A program made the translations under genes and the position numbers. Shown one piece after another: positions 35,503-43,657 of a stretch of DNA of 64,000 bases. Source of the DNA: MVYY01 sp012517575 (GTDB lineage Bacteria > Bacteroidota > Bacteroidia > Bacteroidales > Paludibacteraceae); NCBI GenBank assembly GCA_031629035.1, contig JAVLUG010000003.1, positions 316,355 through 380,354 of the forward strand, given 5' to 3'. Position 1 is the first letter of the stretch. Every line of letters begins with the position of its first letter. The notes below the pieces were generated by a model. The model had not been told where the DNA came from, did no database searches, and saw nothing but the letters and a program-made list of their open reading frames with translations.

Positions 35503-36537
35503 TTAATTTTCTTTGGATGTGAACTTTAATTGGGAGAATTTTTTCTTTCTTCTCAGATAATAATCTACAACAATGCTTCGAGTATAAATCATGGGAAAAG
35601 AAGTTGCGGTGGAGTAAAGGATATTTTCCTTTCTTTTTTCCAGAAAGTTTGGTTTCATTTTCCTGAAATCGGAACGAGCCTTCAATATGCTTTGTGCATT
35701 TTTGGGCTTGGCAGAAATAAGGAATTGGAAAACAGCCATATAATCGAGTATTGCTCGTTTAAAAAACACACTTTTCAATTGTTTTTTCGGGAGATTTTTA
35801 TACAGCATCAGCAAGTTATTCCGAAAGTTGAGATAAGTTTTAAATGGATGTTCCGAATGCAGCGTACCGCCTCCAATGTGATAAACTACGCTTTCGGGGA
35901 TACAGGCCAATTGATAGCCGCGGCTGTTGAATCGCCAGCAAAGATCTATTTCTTCCATGTGGGCAAAAAAGTCTGGGTCAAATCCGCCCATTTTGTGAAA
36001 AGATGCTGCGCGAACCATCATGCAGGCTCCGGATGTCCAAAAAACATTCATTGGTTCATCGTATTGTCCCTTGTCTTCTTCCACTTCCCCAAAAATTCGT
36101 CCCCTGCAGAAAGCAAATCCCAAATAATCGATAAAACCGCCGGCAGCGCCCGCATGTTCAAAATGGGTCCTTTTGAAATAGGAAAGTATTTTTGGCTGGC
36201 AAGCTGCAGTTTGCGGATGTTTTTCCATGTAATCGACCAATGGCAACAGCCAATTATCTGTAACTTCTACATCAGAATTCAATAATACATAATAATCCGA
36301 CTTGATTTCGGACAACGCTTTGTTGTAGCCTTCGGCAAAACCATAATTTTTATCGAATAAAATGGTGCGTACCGTTGGAAACTGTTCTTTCAACAACTGA
36401 AGCGAACCATCTGTTGAACCATTGTCGGCTACCAATATTTCCACGTATGATAGATGGGTTTTTTCCAACAAGACAGGAAGAAATTGTTTCAAAAACTTTT
36501 CTCCGTTCCAATTCAATATCACTACCGATACTTGCAT
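35503..36537 (-). CDS. Family 2 glycosyltransferase
   Basis: Inverting GT-A glycosyltransferase of 344 aa, similar to rhamnosyltransferase-type GT2 proteins. The N-terminal nucleotide-binding fold has VSVVILNWNGEKFL, VADNGSTDGSL, and the DxD-like VLLNSDVEVT. A conserved acceptor-side block reads FWTSGACMMVRAASFHKMGGFDPDFF and a HMEEIDLCWR motif follows. The C terminus is basic and membrane-associating rather than transmembrane. I chose the ATG at 36537 because it gives the normal family start MQVSVVI; a longer frame begins four codons upstream. Likely adds a sugar to a cell-surface glycan; donor and acceptor are unknown. Confidence 0.92.
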   Translation of the reverse strand: MQVSVVILNWNGEKFLKQFLPVLLEKTHLSYVEILVADNGSTDGSLQLLKEQFPTVRTILFDKNYGFAEGYNKALSEIKSDYYVLLNSDVEVTDNWLLPLVDYMEKHPQTAACQPKILSYFKRTHFEHAGAAGGFIDYLGFAFCRGRIFGEVEEDKGQYDEPMNVFWTSGACMMVRAASFHKMGGFDPDFFAHMEEIDLCWRFNSRGYQLACIPESVVYHIGGGTLHSEHPFKTYLNFRNNLLMLYKNLPKKQLKSVFFKRAILDYMAVFQFLISAKPKNAQSILKARSDFRKMKPNFLEKRKENILYSTATSFPMIYTRSIVVDYYLRRKKKFSQLKFTSKEN

Positions 36538-36648
36538 AGTCAAACACAAAAGATTTTTTCCTTAATAGCGGTTTTAATTTTTTTAAAAACTTTATGATGT
36601 TGTCGATTAACAGAGCATCATTCAAAAAATTATAAATACAAGCGACTG

Positions 36649-37539
36649 TTAATTATTATTGCTCACCTCATTACCAGGAGGCTTAATTTTCCATCTGCGA
36701 TGCGTCCAAAGCCAAAGTTCGGGATGAGCCATGATATCTTCTTCCAGCAGTTGCATGAACCGTTGAGAAATTTCATTGTCGGGAGTTTTTTGCGGTTCCA
36801 TAGCTATGGGCAAAATTTGGCAACAATAGTGTCCACGTTTTGGTCGACTGACGCGTGCATAAAAAACCGGATAATTAAATTTCCTTGCCAACTCTTCAGC
36901 GCCGGGTAAAACTGCTGTAGGCTGATGCAAAAAGGTTGTCCAGTTTCGGACATTTTTTCCACTCGGACTTTGGTCGGCAATAAATCCATAAGCTCCGAAT
37001 TTTCCTTCTTTTGCCCAGCGGATCATGCTTCTTGCCAAATTGTGTTTCTCAACCACAATGGCACCCCGTTTTTCACGAAGCGTCTTCATGAACTGATCAA
37101 ATTTTTTGTTTTTTAACCGCTTATACACGGTAAAAGCTCCTGTATTTTCAGGCATCAACAAGCTGATAGCCAGTATCCATTCCCAATTTCCGTAATGTCC
37201 GAGCATCAAAATCGGATATTTTCCCTGACGGCAACATTCAAAAAAATCTTCAACATTGACAAATTTTACTCTTTGCAATAACTCTTTATTGCTTATATGG
37301 ACAAGTTTAACGATTTCGAGCAGCAAATCAGCAAAAAAGCGATAAAAATTCTTTTCTATTTTTCTTCTTTGGGATGCTGAAAGTTCAGGAAATGAATTTT
37401 GCAGATTTTGTCGAACTACTTTCTTTCTGTAACCCACCACCCGATAAATCAGGAAATATAACGGTGTGGAAAAGGCATACAGGGCTTTTAGCGGAAGCAG
37501 AGACAACAACCACAGCAGCGGATAAATTACGTAAAACAT
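36649..37539 (-). CDS. Lipid A biosynthesis acyltransferase (LpxL/HtrB family)
   Basis: Inner-membrane late acyltransferase that adds a secondary fatty acid to lipid A or a related lipid. It is 296 aa with an N-terminal hydrophobic segment (about 1-32) and the catalytic HxxxxE/D motif in GHYGNWEW near residue 116. GFIADQSPSGKNVRNW and LARKFNYPVFYARVSRP are further family blocks, and PELWLWTHRRWK is the characteristic C-terminal motif. The gene precedes the glycosyltransferase by 111 bp on the same strand. Bacteroidetes often carry one such enzyme; which acyl chain it transfers is not visible. Confidence 0.93.
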   Translation of the reverse strand: MFYVIYPLLWLLSLLPLKALYAFSTPLYFLIYRVVGYRKKVVRQNLQNSFPELSASQRRKIEKNFYRFFADLLLEIVKLVHISNKELLQRVKFVNVEDFFECCRQGKYPILMLGHYGNWEWILAISLLMPENTGAFTVYKRLKNKKFDQFMKTLREKRGAIVVEKHNLARSMIRWAKEGKFGAYGFIADQSPSGKNVRNWTTFLHQPTAVLPGAEELARKFNYPVFYARVSRPKRGHYCCQILPIAMEPQKTPDNEISQRFMQLLEEDIMAHPELWLWTHRRWKIKPPGNEVSNNN

Positions 37540-37587
37540 ACGTTTTATTTGTTCTTTTACATTGTTCTTTTATAGAAAATTTCAAAG

Positions 37588-37626
37588 ATAAAAAAACACC
37601 AAGCAAAACCTACGTGCATTGGTGTT
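37588..37626 (-). terminator. Rho-independent terminator after the acidic protein gene
   Basis: On the minus strand an 8-bp stem, AACACCAA with TTGGTGTT (37619-37626 and 37595-37602), closes a 16-nt loop and is followed by a T run at 37588-37596. It lies 33 bp after the stop codon at 37659. Confidence 0.85.
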
Positions 37627-37658
37627 GATAGAAAAAATATGTGAGAAAAAACGAAAGG

Positions 37659-37991
37659 TTATTCTTCTTTGTAAATACCCAATGATTTCCCGTAGTCAAA
37701 TTCAGCATCCAAAATCAACTGAATATCGTCCTCTGTCAGGTTGATTTCATCTTTCAAGGCATTTTCCAAGATGTATTCATACATTTCTTCTTCGTCAATA
37801 CTGGTTTCTTCAGCAGTATCTTCTTCGTCGATGTAACCTTTTTCGTTGTAAAAGTCGTAAATTACATCCAATACGTACTGAACCGTTTCTTCGTCAATGC
37901 GGTCCTTAACCTCAGCCGGGAGAGATTTCAAGATGAATTTTAAGGCTTCATCATCGTTGTATTCAAGTAAATCGTCTTCGTTTGTATTCAT
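37659..37991 (-). CDS. Small acidic protein of unknown function
   Basis: A strongly acidic 110-aa protein, starting MNTNEDDLLEYNDDEALKFI from the ATG at 37991; an upstream frame of 20 codons is not supported by a better signal. It looks all-helical, with two similar segments: LPAEVKDRIDEETVQYVLDVIYDFY, and ALKDEINLTEDDIQLILDAEFDYG further on. Both resemble short helix-turn-helix-like acidic bundles. No signal peptide and no cysteines. I believe related proteins occur across Bacteroidales but know no function. It has its own terminator and lies 117 bp downstream of the YjjG-type nucleotidase. Confidence 0.78.
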   Translation of the reverse strand: MNTNEDDLLEYNDDEALKFILKSLPAEVKDRIDEETVQYVLDVIYDFYNEKGYIDEEDTAEETSIDEEEMYEYILENALKDEINLTEDDIQLILDAEFDYGKSLGIYKEE

Positions 37992-38108
37992 GATGCTATG
38001 GTTTAAACTATTAAAAACGTTCAAAGATAGTTCTTTTTTGATTACTTTCAAAAATAATTTTTTTGTGATTTTTTTAAGCTGTTAATGAACAAGCCGAAAA
38101 GATTGATG

Positions 38109-38816
38109 CTACAAAATTGAAAAAACTTCTTGTAGCGATTTGACGATAAACGTGGCGTGTTGTCCCGTATAAGAAAGCAAATTATTTCTCTGAAGATAAA
38201 TCTGATCGATTCCTGCATTTTTGGCGCCTTCAATGTCGGCAGAAAAGCTGTCGCCAATCATAATGGCTTCTTCAGGTGTAGCTTGATTGAGTCGAAGGGC
38301 ATAATTAAATATTTCACGATCGGGTTTCAATGCGCCGGCTTGCTCCGAGAGTACCACATGAGAGAAATAATGTTCAATGCGACATGATTTCAATTTTTTG
38401 TATTGCACTTCCACAAATCCATTTGAAATGAGCGTAAGTGGATATTTAGGGTAAAGATAATCCAGCAATTCGCGGGCAAAAGGGAGCAAAGATGTTTGTT
38501 CGGGAAGAATTTCCAGATATTGTTTTCCAATGGCTTCTGCCAATTGCAGGTCGTCGAGCCCCATTTTGGCAAGAGGATAACGGAAGCGTTCGGACATCAA
38601 GAATTCTTTGGTTATTTCTCCCTTTCCGTACATTTCCCAAAGTTCGATGTTTCGTCTGGCATAAATCTGGAAAAATTCTTCGAAATTTTCAAAATATCGG
38701 TTAAGGGCTTGCTGTTCGTACATTTTTTGCAACGAAAGTCGGGCATTGGCATGAAAATCCCATAAGGTGTCGTCCAAATCGAGAAAAACATATCGGTAAG
38801 GATGCATATTATTCAT
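38109..38816 (-). CDS. YjjG-type noncanonical pyrimidine nucleotidase (HAD family)
   Basis: HAD-superfamily phosphatase of 235 aa that hydrolyses nucleoside monophosphates, including noncanonical pyrimidines in characterised YjjG proteins. The catalytic motif I is FLDLDDTLWDF (about 11-21), with two Asp residues; motif II is LTLISNGF, and motif III/IV lies in KPDREIFNYAL and MIGDSFSADIEGAKNAGI. The cap domain spans about 22-100. The start may be M1 at 38816 or M4 nine bases later. It might also be annotated simply as a HAD hydrolase; substrate assignment is by similarity only. Confidence 0.9.
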   Translation of the reverse strand: MNNMHPYRYVFLDLDDTLWDFHANARLSLQKMYEQQALNRYFENFEEFFQIYARRNIELWEMYGKGEITKEFLMSERFRYPLAKMGLDDLQLAEAIGKQYLEILPEQTSLLPFARELLDYLYPKYPLTLISNGFVEVQYKKLKSCRIEHYFSHVVLSEQAGALKPDREIFNYALRLNQATPEEAIMIGDSFSADIEGAKNAGIDQIYLQRNNLLSYTGQHATFIVKSLQEVFSIL

Positions 38817-38927
38817 TTGGGAGCTTTTTTCAGAAATAAATTTCCAAAAATTTCATGATTGTTTCGAAAAAGATTTGGAAATTTCCGATTTCTTGTCTTT
38901 TTAATTCTGTACAGACAGAAAATGTTA

Positions 38928-39821
38928 TTAATCGACTTCGATAACCAAGTATTTGCTTACGCTCCAGAAGGCAGCCGGATCGACAATGATAAGTACCAGT
39001 TTCCCATCTTGTTTTTCAATTGTGTACGACGAAGCAGGATGAGTGGTTAATATTTTTGCTTTGGAAGCATACAGCGGAATGGTTTTCGCATTCCGTGCAT
39101 CAATTCTGACAAAATAATCCTTATTGAAGGTGTCTTTTAGAATTTCAGCTTTTCTGAAAATTCCTTTAGGTGTAAGTATTTTTTGGTCAATCAGTTCTTT
39201 GCGTGACCCAAAAACATACCATGCCGCATGAAGATTTTCGTCGAGTTGTTTTATTTTTTCTTCTTTCGATTTGTTTTCAGTGGTCAGAGTATTGATATTT
39301 TCTCCCATTTGGTTAATGGTACTTCCCATTTTCGCAATAAGCGTATCTTTTTCAGCAAGTTGCTGTTCAAGGTAAGCGATGCGGGCTGTTTCTTCTTCCA
39401 GCGTTTTTGTCAGACGGGCAATGGTTCTCTCCAATTCGGTAAGTTTTAATGAACTTTTGCTCAATCTCGATTTCAGCCGCGCCAGCTCATCTTTGTTGGT
39501 TTGCAGCAATTCGTTGAGGTAATTGATGTCTTCGTTGATTCTGGTACGTGCATCTTGCGATAATTCTTCTCCTGCCGGCTCAACGGAAATAACATTTTCG
39601 GTGCTTTTGATTTTTTCCAGATTTTCCTGAATCTGATTGATACTCGAAAAATAGTCATCCACTTCGCTTTCGAGTTTTGCCTTTTCTTTCAGCAACGAGT
39701 CGTTTTGAGCTTTAAGTTTTTTGTAATCGGACGATTGTTTTCCGCACGAAACACTCAGAATAGCCACCAAAATAATAACGCTGAAAAGTCGGATTTTGCT
39801 GTATGAAATTTTTTTGTTCAT
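38928..39821 (-). CDS. Coiled-coil lipoprotein
   Basis: Lipoprotein of 297 aa: a signal sequence ending in the lipobox LSVSCGKQ (Cys26). It is followed by a long heptad-rich coiled coil (about 35-205) and a compact C-terminal beta-rich domain (about 205-297), with ILTPKGIFRKAEIL, ASSYTIEKQDGKLVLIIVDP and a final FWSVSKYLVIEVD. Comparable proteins are widespread in Bacteroidetes, without a defined role that I know. Its own promoter lies within the end of rsmI. A periplasmic spacer or scaffold role is possible but not shown. Confidence 0.82.
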   Translation of the reverse strand: MNKKISYSKIRLFSVIILVAILSVSCGKQSSDYKKLKAQNDSLLKEKAKLESEVDDYFSSINQIQENLEKIKSTENVISVEPAGEELSQDARTRINEDINYLNELLQTNKDELARLKSRLSKSSLKLTELERTIARLTKTLEEETARIAYLEQQLAEKDTLIAKMGSTINQMGENINTLTTENKSKEEKIKQLDENLHAAWYVFGSRKELIDQKILTPKGIFRKAEILKDTFNKDYFVRIDARNAKTIPLYASKAKILTTHPASSYTIEKQDGKLVLIIVDPAAFWSVSKYLVIEVD

Positions 39822-39938
39822 GGGGATGAAAAATTAATGTGAATTGGAATTTGAAGACCTACGAATTGATGTATAAAAAAATTAATAATTTAAAAATCAA
39901 TAAATTAAGAAATAACTCAGCGCTTTAAAAACTTAATG

Positions 39939-39969
39939 CAAAGATACGGCTATTCTTCAAAACCGGCAA
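39939..39969 (-). promoter_or_regulatory. Promoter of the coiled-coil lipoprotein, inside the end of rsmI
   Basis: On the minus strand TTG (39967-39969) and TATCTTTG (39939-39946) are separated by 20 bp. The upstream half overlaps the last codons of rsmI. The start codon is 118 bp downstream. Confidence 0.65.
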
Positions 39970-40693
39970 CTATCAAAACGAATTCTCCTTTTGGCGTTTT
40001 ATCTGTAAAATGCTGTATCAGTTCAGCTAAAGTACCTCTGACTGTTTCTTCAAACATTTTGGAAATTTCACGCGAAACCGAAGCTTTACGGTTTTCTCCA
40101 AATACTTCCGACAGTTGTGTTAACGTTTTCAGCAACCGAAATGGCGATTCATAAAAAATCATTGTCCTTTTTTCTGTTTCCAGTTCTTTTAAACGTTGCT
40201 TCCGCCCTTTTTTTACAGGCAAAAAACCTTCAAAACAAAACCTGTCGCTGGGCAAACCAGAAGAAACCAACGCCGGTACAAAAGCAGTAGCTCCCGGTAA
40301 ACACTCAATTTCTATGCCATTTTCCACACATTCGCGTACCAGCAAAAAGCCTGGATCGGAAATTGCCGGAGTGCCGGCATCGGAAATCAGAGCTATAATT
40401 TGGCCGCTTTTCAGTTGCTGGACAATATTTTCAGCCGTTTTGTGTTCGTTGAATTTGTGATGCGACAGCATGGGGGTTGCTATGCCAAAGTGTTTCAGCA
40501 AAAAACTACTGGTGCGGGTGTCTTCAGCCAGAATAAGATTTACTTCCTTAAGAATTTTCACAGCGCGAAATGTCATATCTTCCAAATTGCCAATGGGCGT
40601 GGGAACCACGTAAAGTTTTCCTGATTCCTTGGCTACGGAAAAATTATTGGTTGTCGCCACGAGCGATGAAGTTTTATTTTTTTTCTGACTCAT
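39950..40693 (-). CDS. rsmI: 16S rRNA (cytidine-1402-2'-O)-methyltransferase
   Basis: SAM-dependent 2'-O-methylation of C1402 in 16S rRNA. The tetrapyrrole-methylase-type fold is shown by LYVVPTPIGNLEDMTFRAVKIL (about 28-49), AEDTRTS, LISDAGTPAISDPGFLLV, and CLPGATAFVPALVSSGLPSDRF. A C-terminal helical segment has SREISKMFEETVRGTL. Length (247 aa) is a little longer than usual because of a polar N-terminal extension of about 25 residues. It follows the acidic protein by 36 bp and is probably in one transcript with it. Confidence 0.96.
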   Translation of the reverse strand: MSQKKNKTSSLVATTNNFSVAKESGKLYVVPTPIGNLEDMTFRAVKILKEVNLILAEDTRTSSFLLKHFGIATPMLSHHKFNEHKTAENIVQQLKSGQIIALISDAGTPAISDPGFLLVRECVENGIEIECLPGATAFVPALVSSGLPSDRFCFEGFLPVKKGRKQRLKELETEKRTMIFYESPFRLLKTLTQLSEVFGENRKASVSREISKMFEETVRGTLAELIQHFTDKTPKGEFVLIVAGFEE

Positions 40694-40729
40694 GATTTTT
40701 TTTTAGAAAAATTACTTTTCAGATAAAAA

Positions 40730-41626
40730 TTATAAAAATCTTCGTTTGAGAATCTGATAAAAATCCTGAACCGTTTCGTTTTCTTTCTCCCATTTGTATT
40801 TTGCCTGCAAAAAGGAAACAGCTTCGTCAAAAGTTGCCAGCTGATTGAGGTAATTCAATGTTTTGTTCATGTCTTCGCCATTTCCTCTGAAAAGTTCACG
40901 CTGAAACCGGAAACGGTCTCCAATGCTGATGGCTTTTTTAATGTCGTCTATTTTTTGGTTGGCAAGAGTAGCGCCCAAAGAATTGTCGGGGATTTTGGAA
41001 AATTTTTCCTGCAGCGGGATGGTAGCCGGTTCTTTTATTTCGCTTTCGTTGGGATAGGTTTCTTTCTTTTCTTCAGCCTCCAAGAGTTTTGTGTCTTCAT
41101 TTTTATCATTTATTTCGGACTGAGAAAAAACAAATGGCGTTTCCTCACTTTCATGCTGCTGCCGGTCATCTTTTGTAGTTTCGTTTGCCGTTTCTGCCGA
41201 TTGAATTACCGACTCAACGGATGAACTTTCAGCAAAAGGAAAAGCTGTTTCAACTTTTTCTTTATCACTTTCTACTTCGCCGATTTGAAATTCCGTGTCA
41301 TTTGCAGATTCTATCTCTTCTTCTTCGACCAAATTTTCAGACAACTCGTTAAAGTTATCCGTCCAATTTTCAGGAGTTTGGGAAAAATCGTTTCTTTTTT
41401 CGTCTCTCAAGTTATCCGGCTGGAGAGTTTGCTTGTCGACAGGCTTTTTCACTGATGCACTTTCATTGATCAGCTCTTCAAGATACTGTTGAATTTCAGT
41501 AACTTTTTGCATGGTGAGATGGAGAATGGCCGGTGGAAGTTCGTTCATTTCCATAAAACTTTCGGTGAGCATGTCCAAATCCTGAATGTTTTTGCGGAGC
41601 AAAGCCAATATTAAATCTTTGTTCAT
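40730..41626 (-). CDS. Acidic protein of unknown function with conserved ends
   Basis: A 298-aa cytoplasmic-looking protein from the ATG at 41626. The first 60 residues form helices (MNKDLILALLRKNIQDLDML). The middle (about 70-215) is a low-complexity acidic stretch rich in Glu, Ser and Asn, likely disordered. The last 85 residues, KKAISIGDRFRFQRELFRGNGEDMNKTLNYL and beyond, form a compact domain common to Bacteroidetes hypothetical proteins. A longer frame from an ATG at 41740 would translate a 17-bp-stem hairpin, so I prefer the shorter form. Function unknown. Confidence 0.8.
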   Translation of the reverse strand: MNKDLILALLRKNIQDLDMLTESFMEMNELPPAILHLTMQKVTEIQQYLEELINESASVKKPVDKQTLQPDNLRDEKRNDFSQTPENWTDNFNELSENLVEEEEIESANDTEFQIGEVESDKEKVETAFPFAESSSVESVIQSAETANETTKDDRQQHESEETPFVFSQSEINDKNEDTKLLEAEEKKETYPNESEIKEPATIPLQEKFSKIPDNSLGATLANQKIDDIKKAISIGDRFRFQRELFRGNGEDMNKTLNYLNQLATFDEAVSFLQAKYKWEKENETVQDFYQILKRRFL

Positions 41627-41678
41627 ATCTTTTTTCTTTAAAAGAATTTCAGTACTTGTTATTTTTTTTAATTTTGTC

Positions 41679-41733
41679 AATGATATTGCTTTTGAAGCAC
41701 GAAAATTTTTCTGTGCAAAAGCAATATCATTGT
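41679..41733. repeat. Long perfect hairpin between divergent tdk and the acidic protein gene
   Basis: Two 17-bp arms (41679-41695 and 41717-41733) are exact reverse complements. Inside them CAC (41699-41701) pairs with GTG (41714-41716) after a 3-nt bulge, and the loop is A/T-rich. No T tract follows in the minus direction. It sits 53 bp upstream of the acidic gene start and 104 bp from tdk. Confidence 0.8.
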
Positions 41734-41836
41734 CAGACAATTTGAAAAGTTCAAAAAAACCTTTTAGACGGTAAAGTTACAATAATTGAAATAGAAAATA
41801 AACAAAGTAAGTGTAAATTTCAACAAAACAATTGAT

Positions 41837-42427
41837 ATGCTTTATTCAGAACAGACTTCTCATTCATCGAGGCGTGGAAGTATAGAAGTAATTTGTGGTT
41901 CGATGTTTTCGGGTAAAACGGAAGAGCTGATTCGCCGGTTAAGAAGGGCGCAGTTTGCAAGGCAAAGAGTGGAAATATTTAAACCGGTCATCGATACGCG
42001 TTATTCTGAAAGTGAAGTTGTTTCTCACGATCGCAATGCCATCCGTTCAACCCCTGTAGATTCGTCGGGAAGTATTCTATTGTTGTCGGCCGAGGTGGAT
42101 GTAGTAGGTATTGATGAAGCACAGTTTTTTGATGAAGGGCTGGTAGATGTTTGCAATCAGTTGGCTAATCAGGGTATTCGTGTTATTGTGGCTGGTCTCG
42201 ACATGGACTATCGCGGCATTCCTTTTGGCCCCATTCCGGCATTGTGTGCTATTGCTGAAGATGTGTACAAAGTCCACGCCATTTGCGTGAGATGTGGTGC
42301 GTTGGCTTATGTTTCTCACCGACTGGTAGACAGCAACAAGCGGGTTTTGATTGGCGAAATGCAGGAATATGAACCTATTTGTCGCGATTGTTTTAATGAA
42401 ATCCAACACAGTCAGGGGAAAGGATAA
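41837..42427 (+). CDS. tdk: Thymidine kinase
   Basis: ATP-dependent phosphorylation of thymidine in pyrimidine salvage. Type II thymidine kinase of 196 aa. The P-loop GSMFSGKTEELIRRL is at about 21-35, IDEAQFFDE is the Walker B-like segment near 94-102, and GLDMDYRGIPFGP is the lasso/binding block. The zinc site is formed by CVRCGALA and CRDCF in the C-terminal part. Divergent from the acidic protein gene, with the AI-2E-type transporter gene 24 bp downstream. Confidence 0.97.
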   Translation: MLYSEQTSHSSRRGSIEVICGSMFSGKTEELIRRLRRAQFARQRVEIFKPVIDTRYSESEVVSHDRNAIRSTPVDSSGSILLLSAEVDVVGIDEAQFFDEGLVDVCNQLANQGIRVIVAGLDMDYRGIPFGPIPALCAIAEDVYKVHAICVRCGALAYVSHRLVDSNKRVLIGEMQEYEPICRDCFNEIQHSQGKG

Positions 42428-42451
42428 TTATTCTTTAATTAATTACAGATA

Positions 42452-43621
42452 ATGGAACAAACTGAAAGACCTTATACATTCGATCGGGTAGTGCGTATTG
42501 TCATCACGCTAACCGTTCTTACTGCTCTCTTTTTCTTAACTCGCCGATTGAGTGGTGTTTTGCTTCCTTTTTTGATTGCCTGGTTGCTGGCTTATTTGCT
42601 TCAGCCTGTCGTTCATTTTTTTCAGTACAAACTAAAATTCAAATATCGTTTTGTTGCTATTTTTGCAACTTTACTGCTTTTTATCGGCATTCTCACGGGA
42701 CTTGGTTTTCTGCTGGTTCCTATGATGATCAGTGAAATAGAAAAAGCTATCGTCTTAATTAATTCTTTTTTTAGAAATGTAGATGTAAATTCTATTTTAC
42801 CGATTGCTTGGCAGAATCAGTTGGCCGAATATTTCAGGCAACTCGATTTACAAACACTTTTAGGAGATGAAAAATTTATGTCGATTGTTCAGAAATTGCT
42901 TCCTCAGGTTTGGAATTTTATCGGCAGTTCTTTGAATTTTGTTTTGGGATTGGCTGTGATAGTGATTATTTTTCTTTATCTCTTTTTTATTTTAATGGAT
43001 TACGAGAGAATTTCCGAAAAATGGATTGAACTTGTTCCGATCAAATATCGCCCCTTGATAACGAATATTGTTCAGGATGTTCAGGACGGGATGAATCGTT
43101 ATTTCAGAGGACAGGCTTTGATAGCGATGTGTGTGGGAATTCTTTTTATGATTGGTTTGAGTATTATTCGCTTGCCATTAGCAATTGTACTCGGATTATG
43201 TATCGGGATTCTCAACCTTGTTCCTTATCTCGAATTGCTGGGCATTATCCCTTGTGCTTTTATGGCTTTGCTGAAAGCCTCGGAAACCAATGAGAATTTC
43301 TGGATGATTGCCTTGAGTATTGCAGCAGTATGGTTAACAGTGCAGGCGATTCAAGACTTGATTTTAGTTCCGAGAATCATGGGAAAATATACCGGACTTC
43401 ATCCGGCTTTGATTCTGCTTTCCTTATCTATTTGGGGTTCACTATTGGGATTTGCAGGAATGATTATTGCTTTGCCCATTACTTCTTTAATATTATCCTA
43501 TTATAAACGTTTTATTATTAAAGGGGAAAATATTGAACATCCCAATGCCCCTAATCAGGAACATGCAACGTCGCCGACTTCTGCTGAAGAAGCTATTACA
43601 GAAGACTTGCAACAAGATTAA
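42452..43621 (+). CDS. AI-2E family transporter (PerM-like)
   Basis: Polytopic membrane protein of 389 aa with about eight hydrophobic segments. Family features are the N-terminal LLPFLIAWLLAYLLQPVV, a central soluble region (about 105-165), VIIFLYLFFILMDYERI, and FRGQALIAMCVGILFMIGL. The C-terminal ILNLVPYLELLGIIPC and GKYTGLHPALILLSLSIWGSLLGFAG blocks are diagnostic. Members have been linked to AI-2 export or Na/H exchange; the substrate here is unknown. It ends with a polar tail and meets recJ tail to tail, 36 bp apart, without a clear terminator. Confidence 0.92.
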   Translation: MEQTERPYTFDRVVRIVITLTVLTALFFLTRRLSGVLLPFLIAWLLAYLLQPVVHFFQYKLKFKYRFVAIFATLLLFIGILTGLGFLLVPMMISEIEKAIVLINSFFRNVDVNSILPIAWQNQLAEYFRQLDLQTLLGDEKFMSIVQKLLPQVWNFIGSSLNFVLGLAVIVIIFLYLFFILMDYERISEKWIELVPIKYRPLITNIVQDVQDGMNRYFRGQALIAMCVGILFMIGLSIIRLPLAIVLGLCIGILNLVPYLELLGIIPCAFMALLKASETNENFWMIALSIAAVWLTVQAIQDLILVPRIMGKYTGLHPALILLSLSIWGSLLGFAGMIIALPITSLILSYYKRFIIKGENIEHPNAPNQEHATSPTSAEEAITEDLQQD

Positions 43622-43657
43622 ATAGTCATTGACAGCCTGTTCTAATAAAGTGTTTGG

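Noticed and set aside
35530..36285. Plus-strand frame of 251 codons opposite the glycosyltransferase
   Set aside because: Antisense to a clear GT2 gene; the long frame is an effect of its codon usage.
41627..41740. N-terminal extension of the acidic protein from an ATG at 41740
   Set aside because: The extension is translated from a long perfect hairpin and has a composition unlike the conserved N terminus; it remains possible but is less likely.
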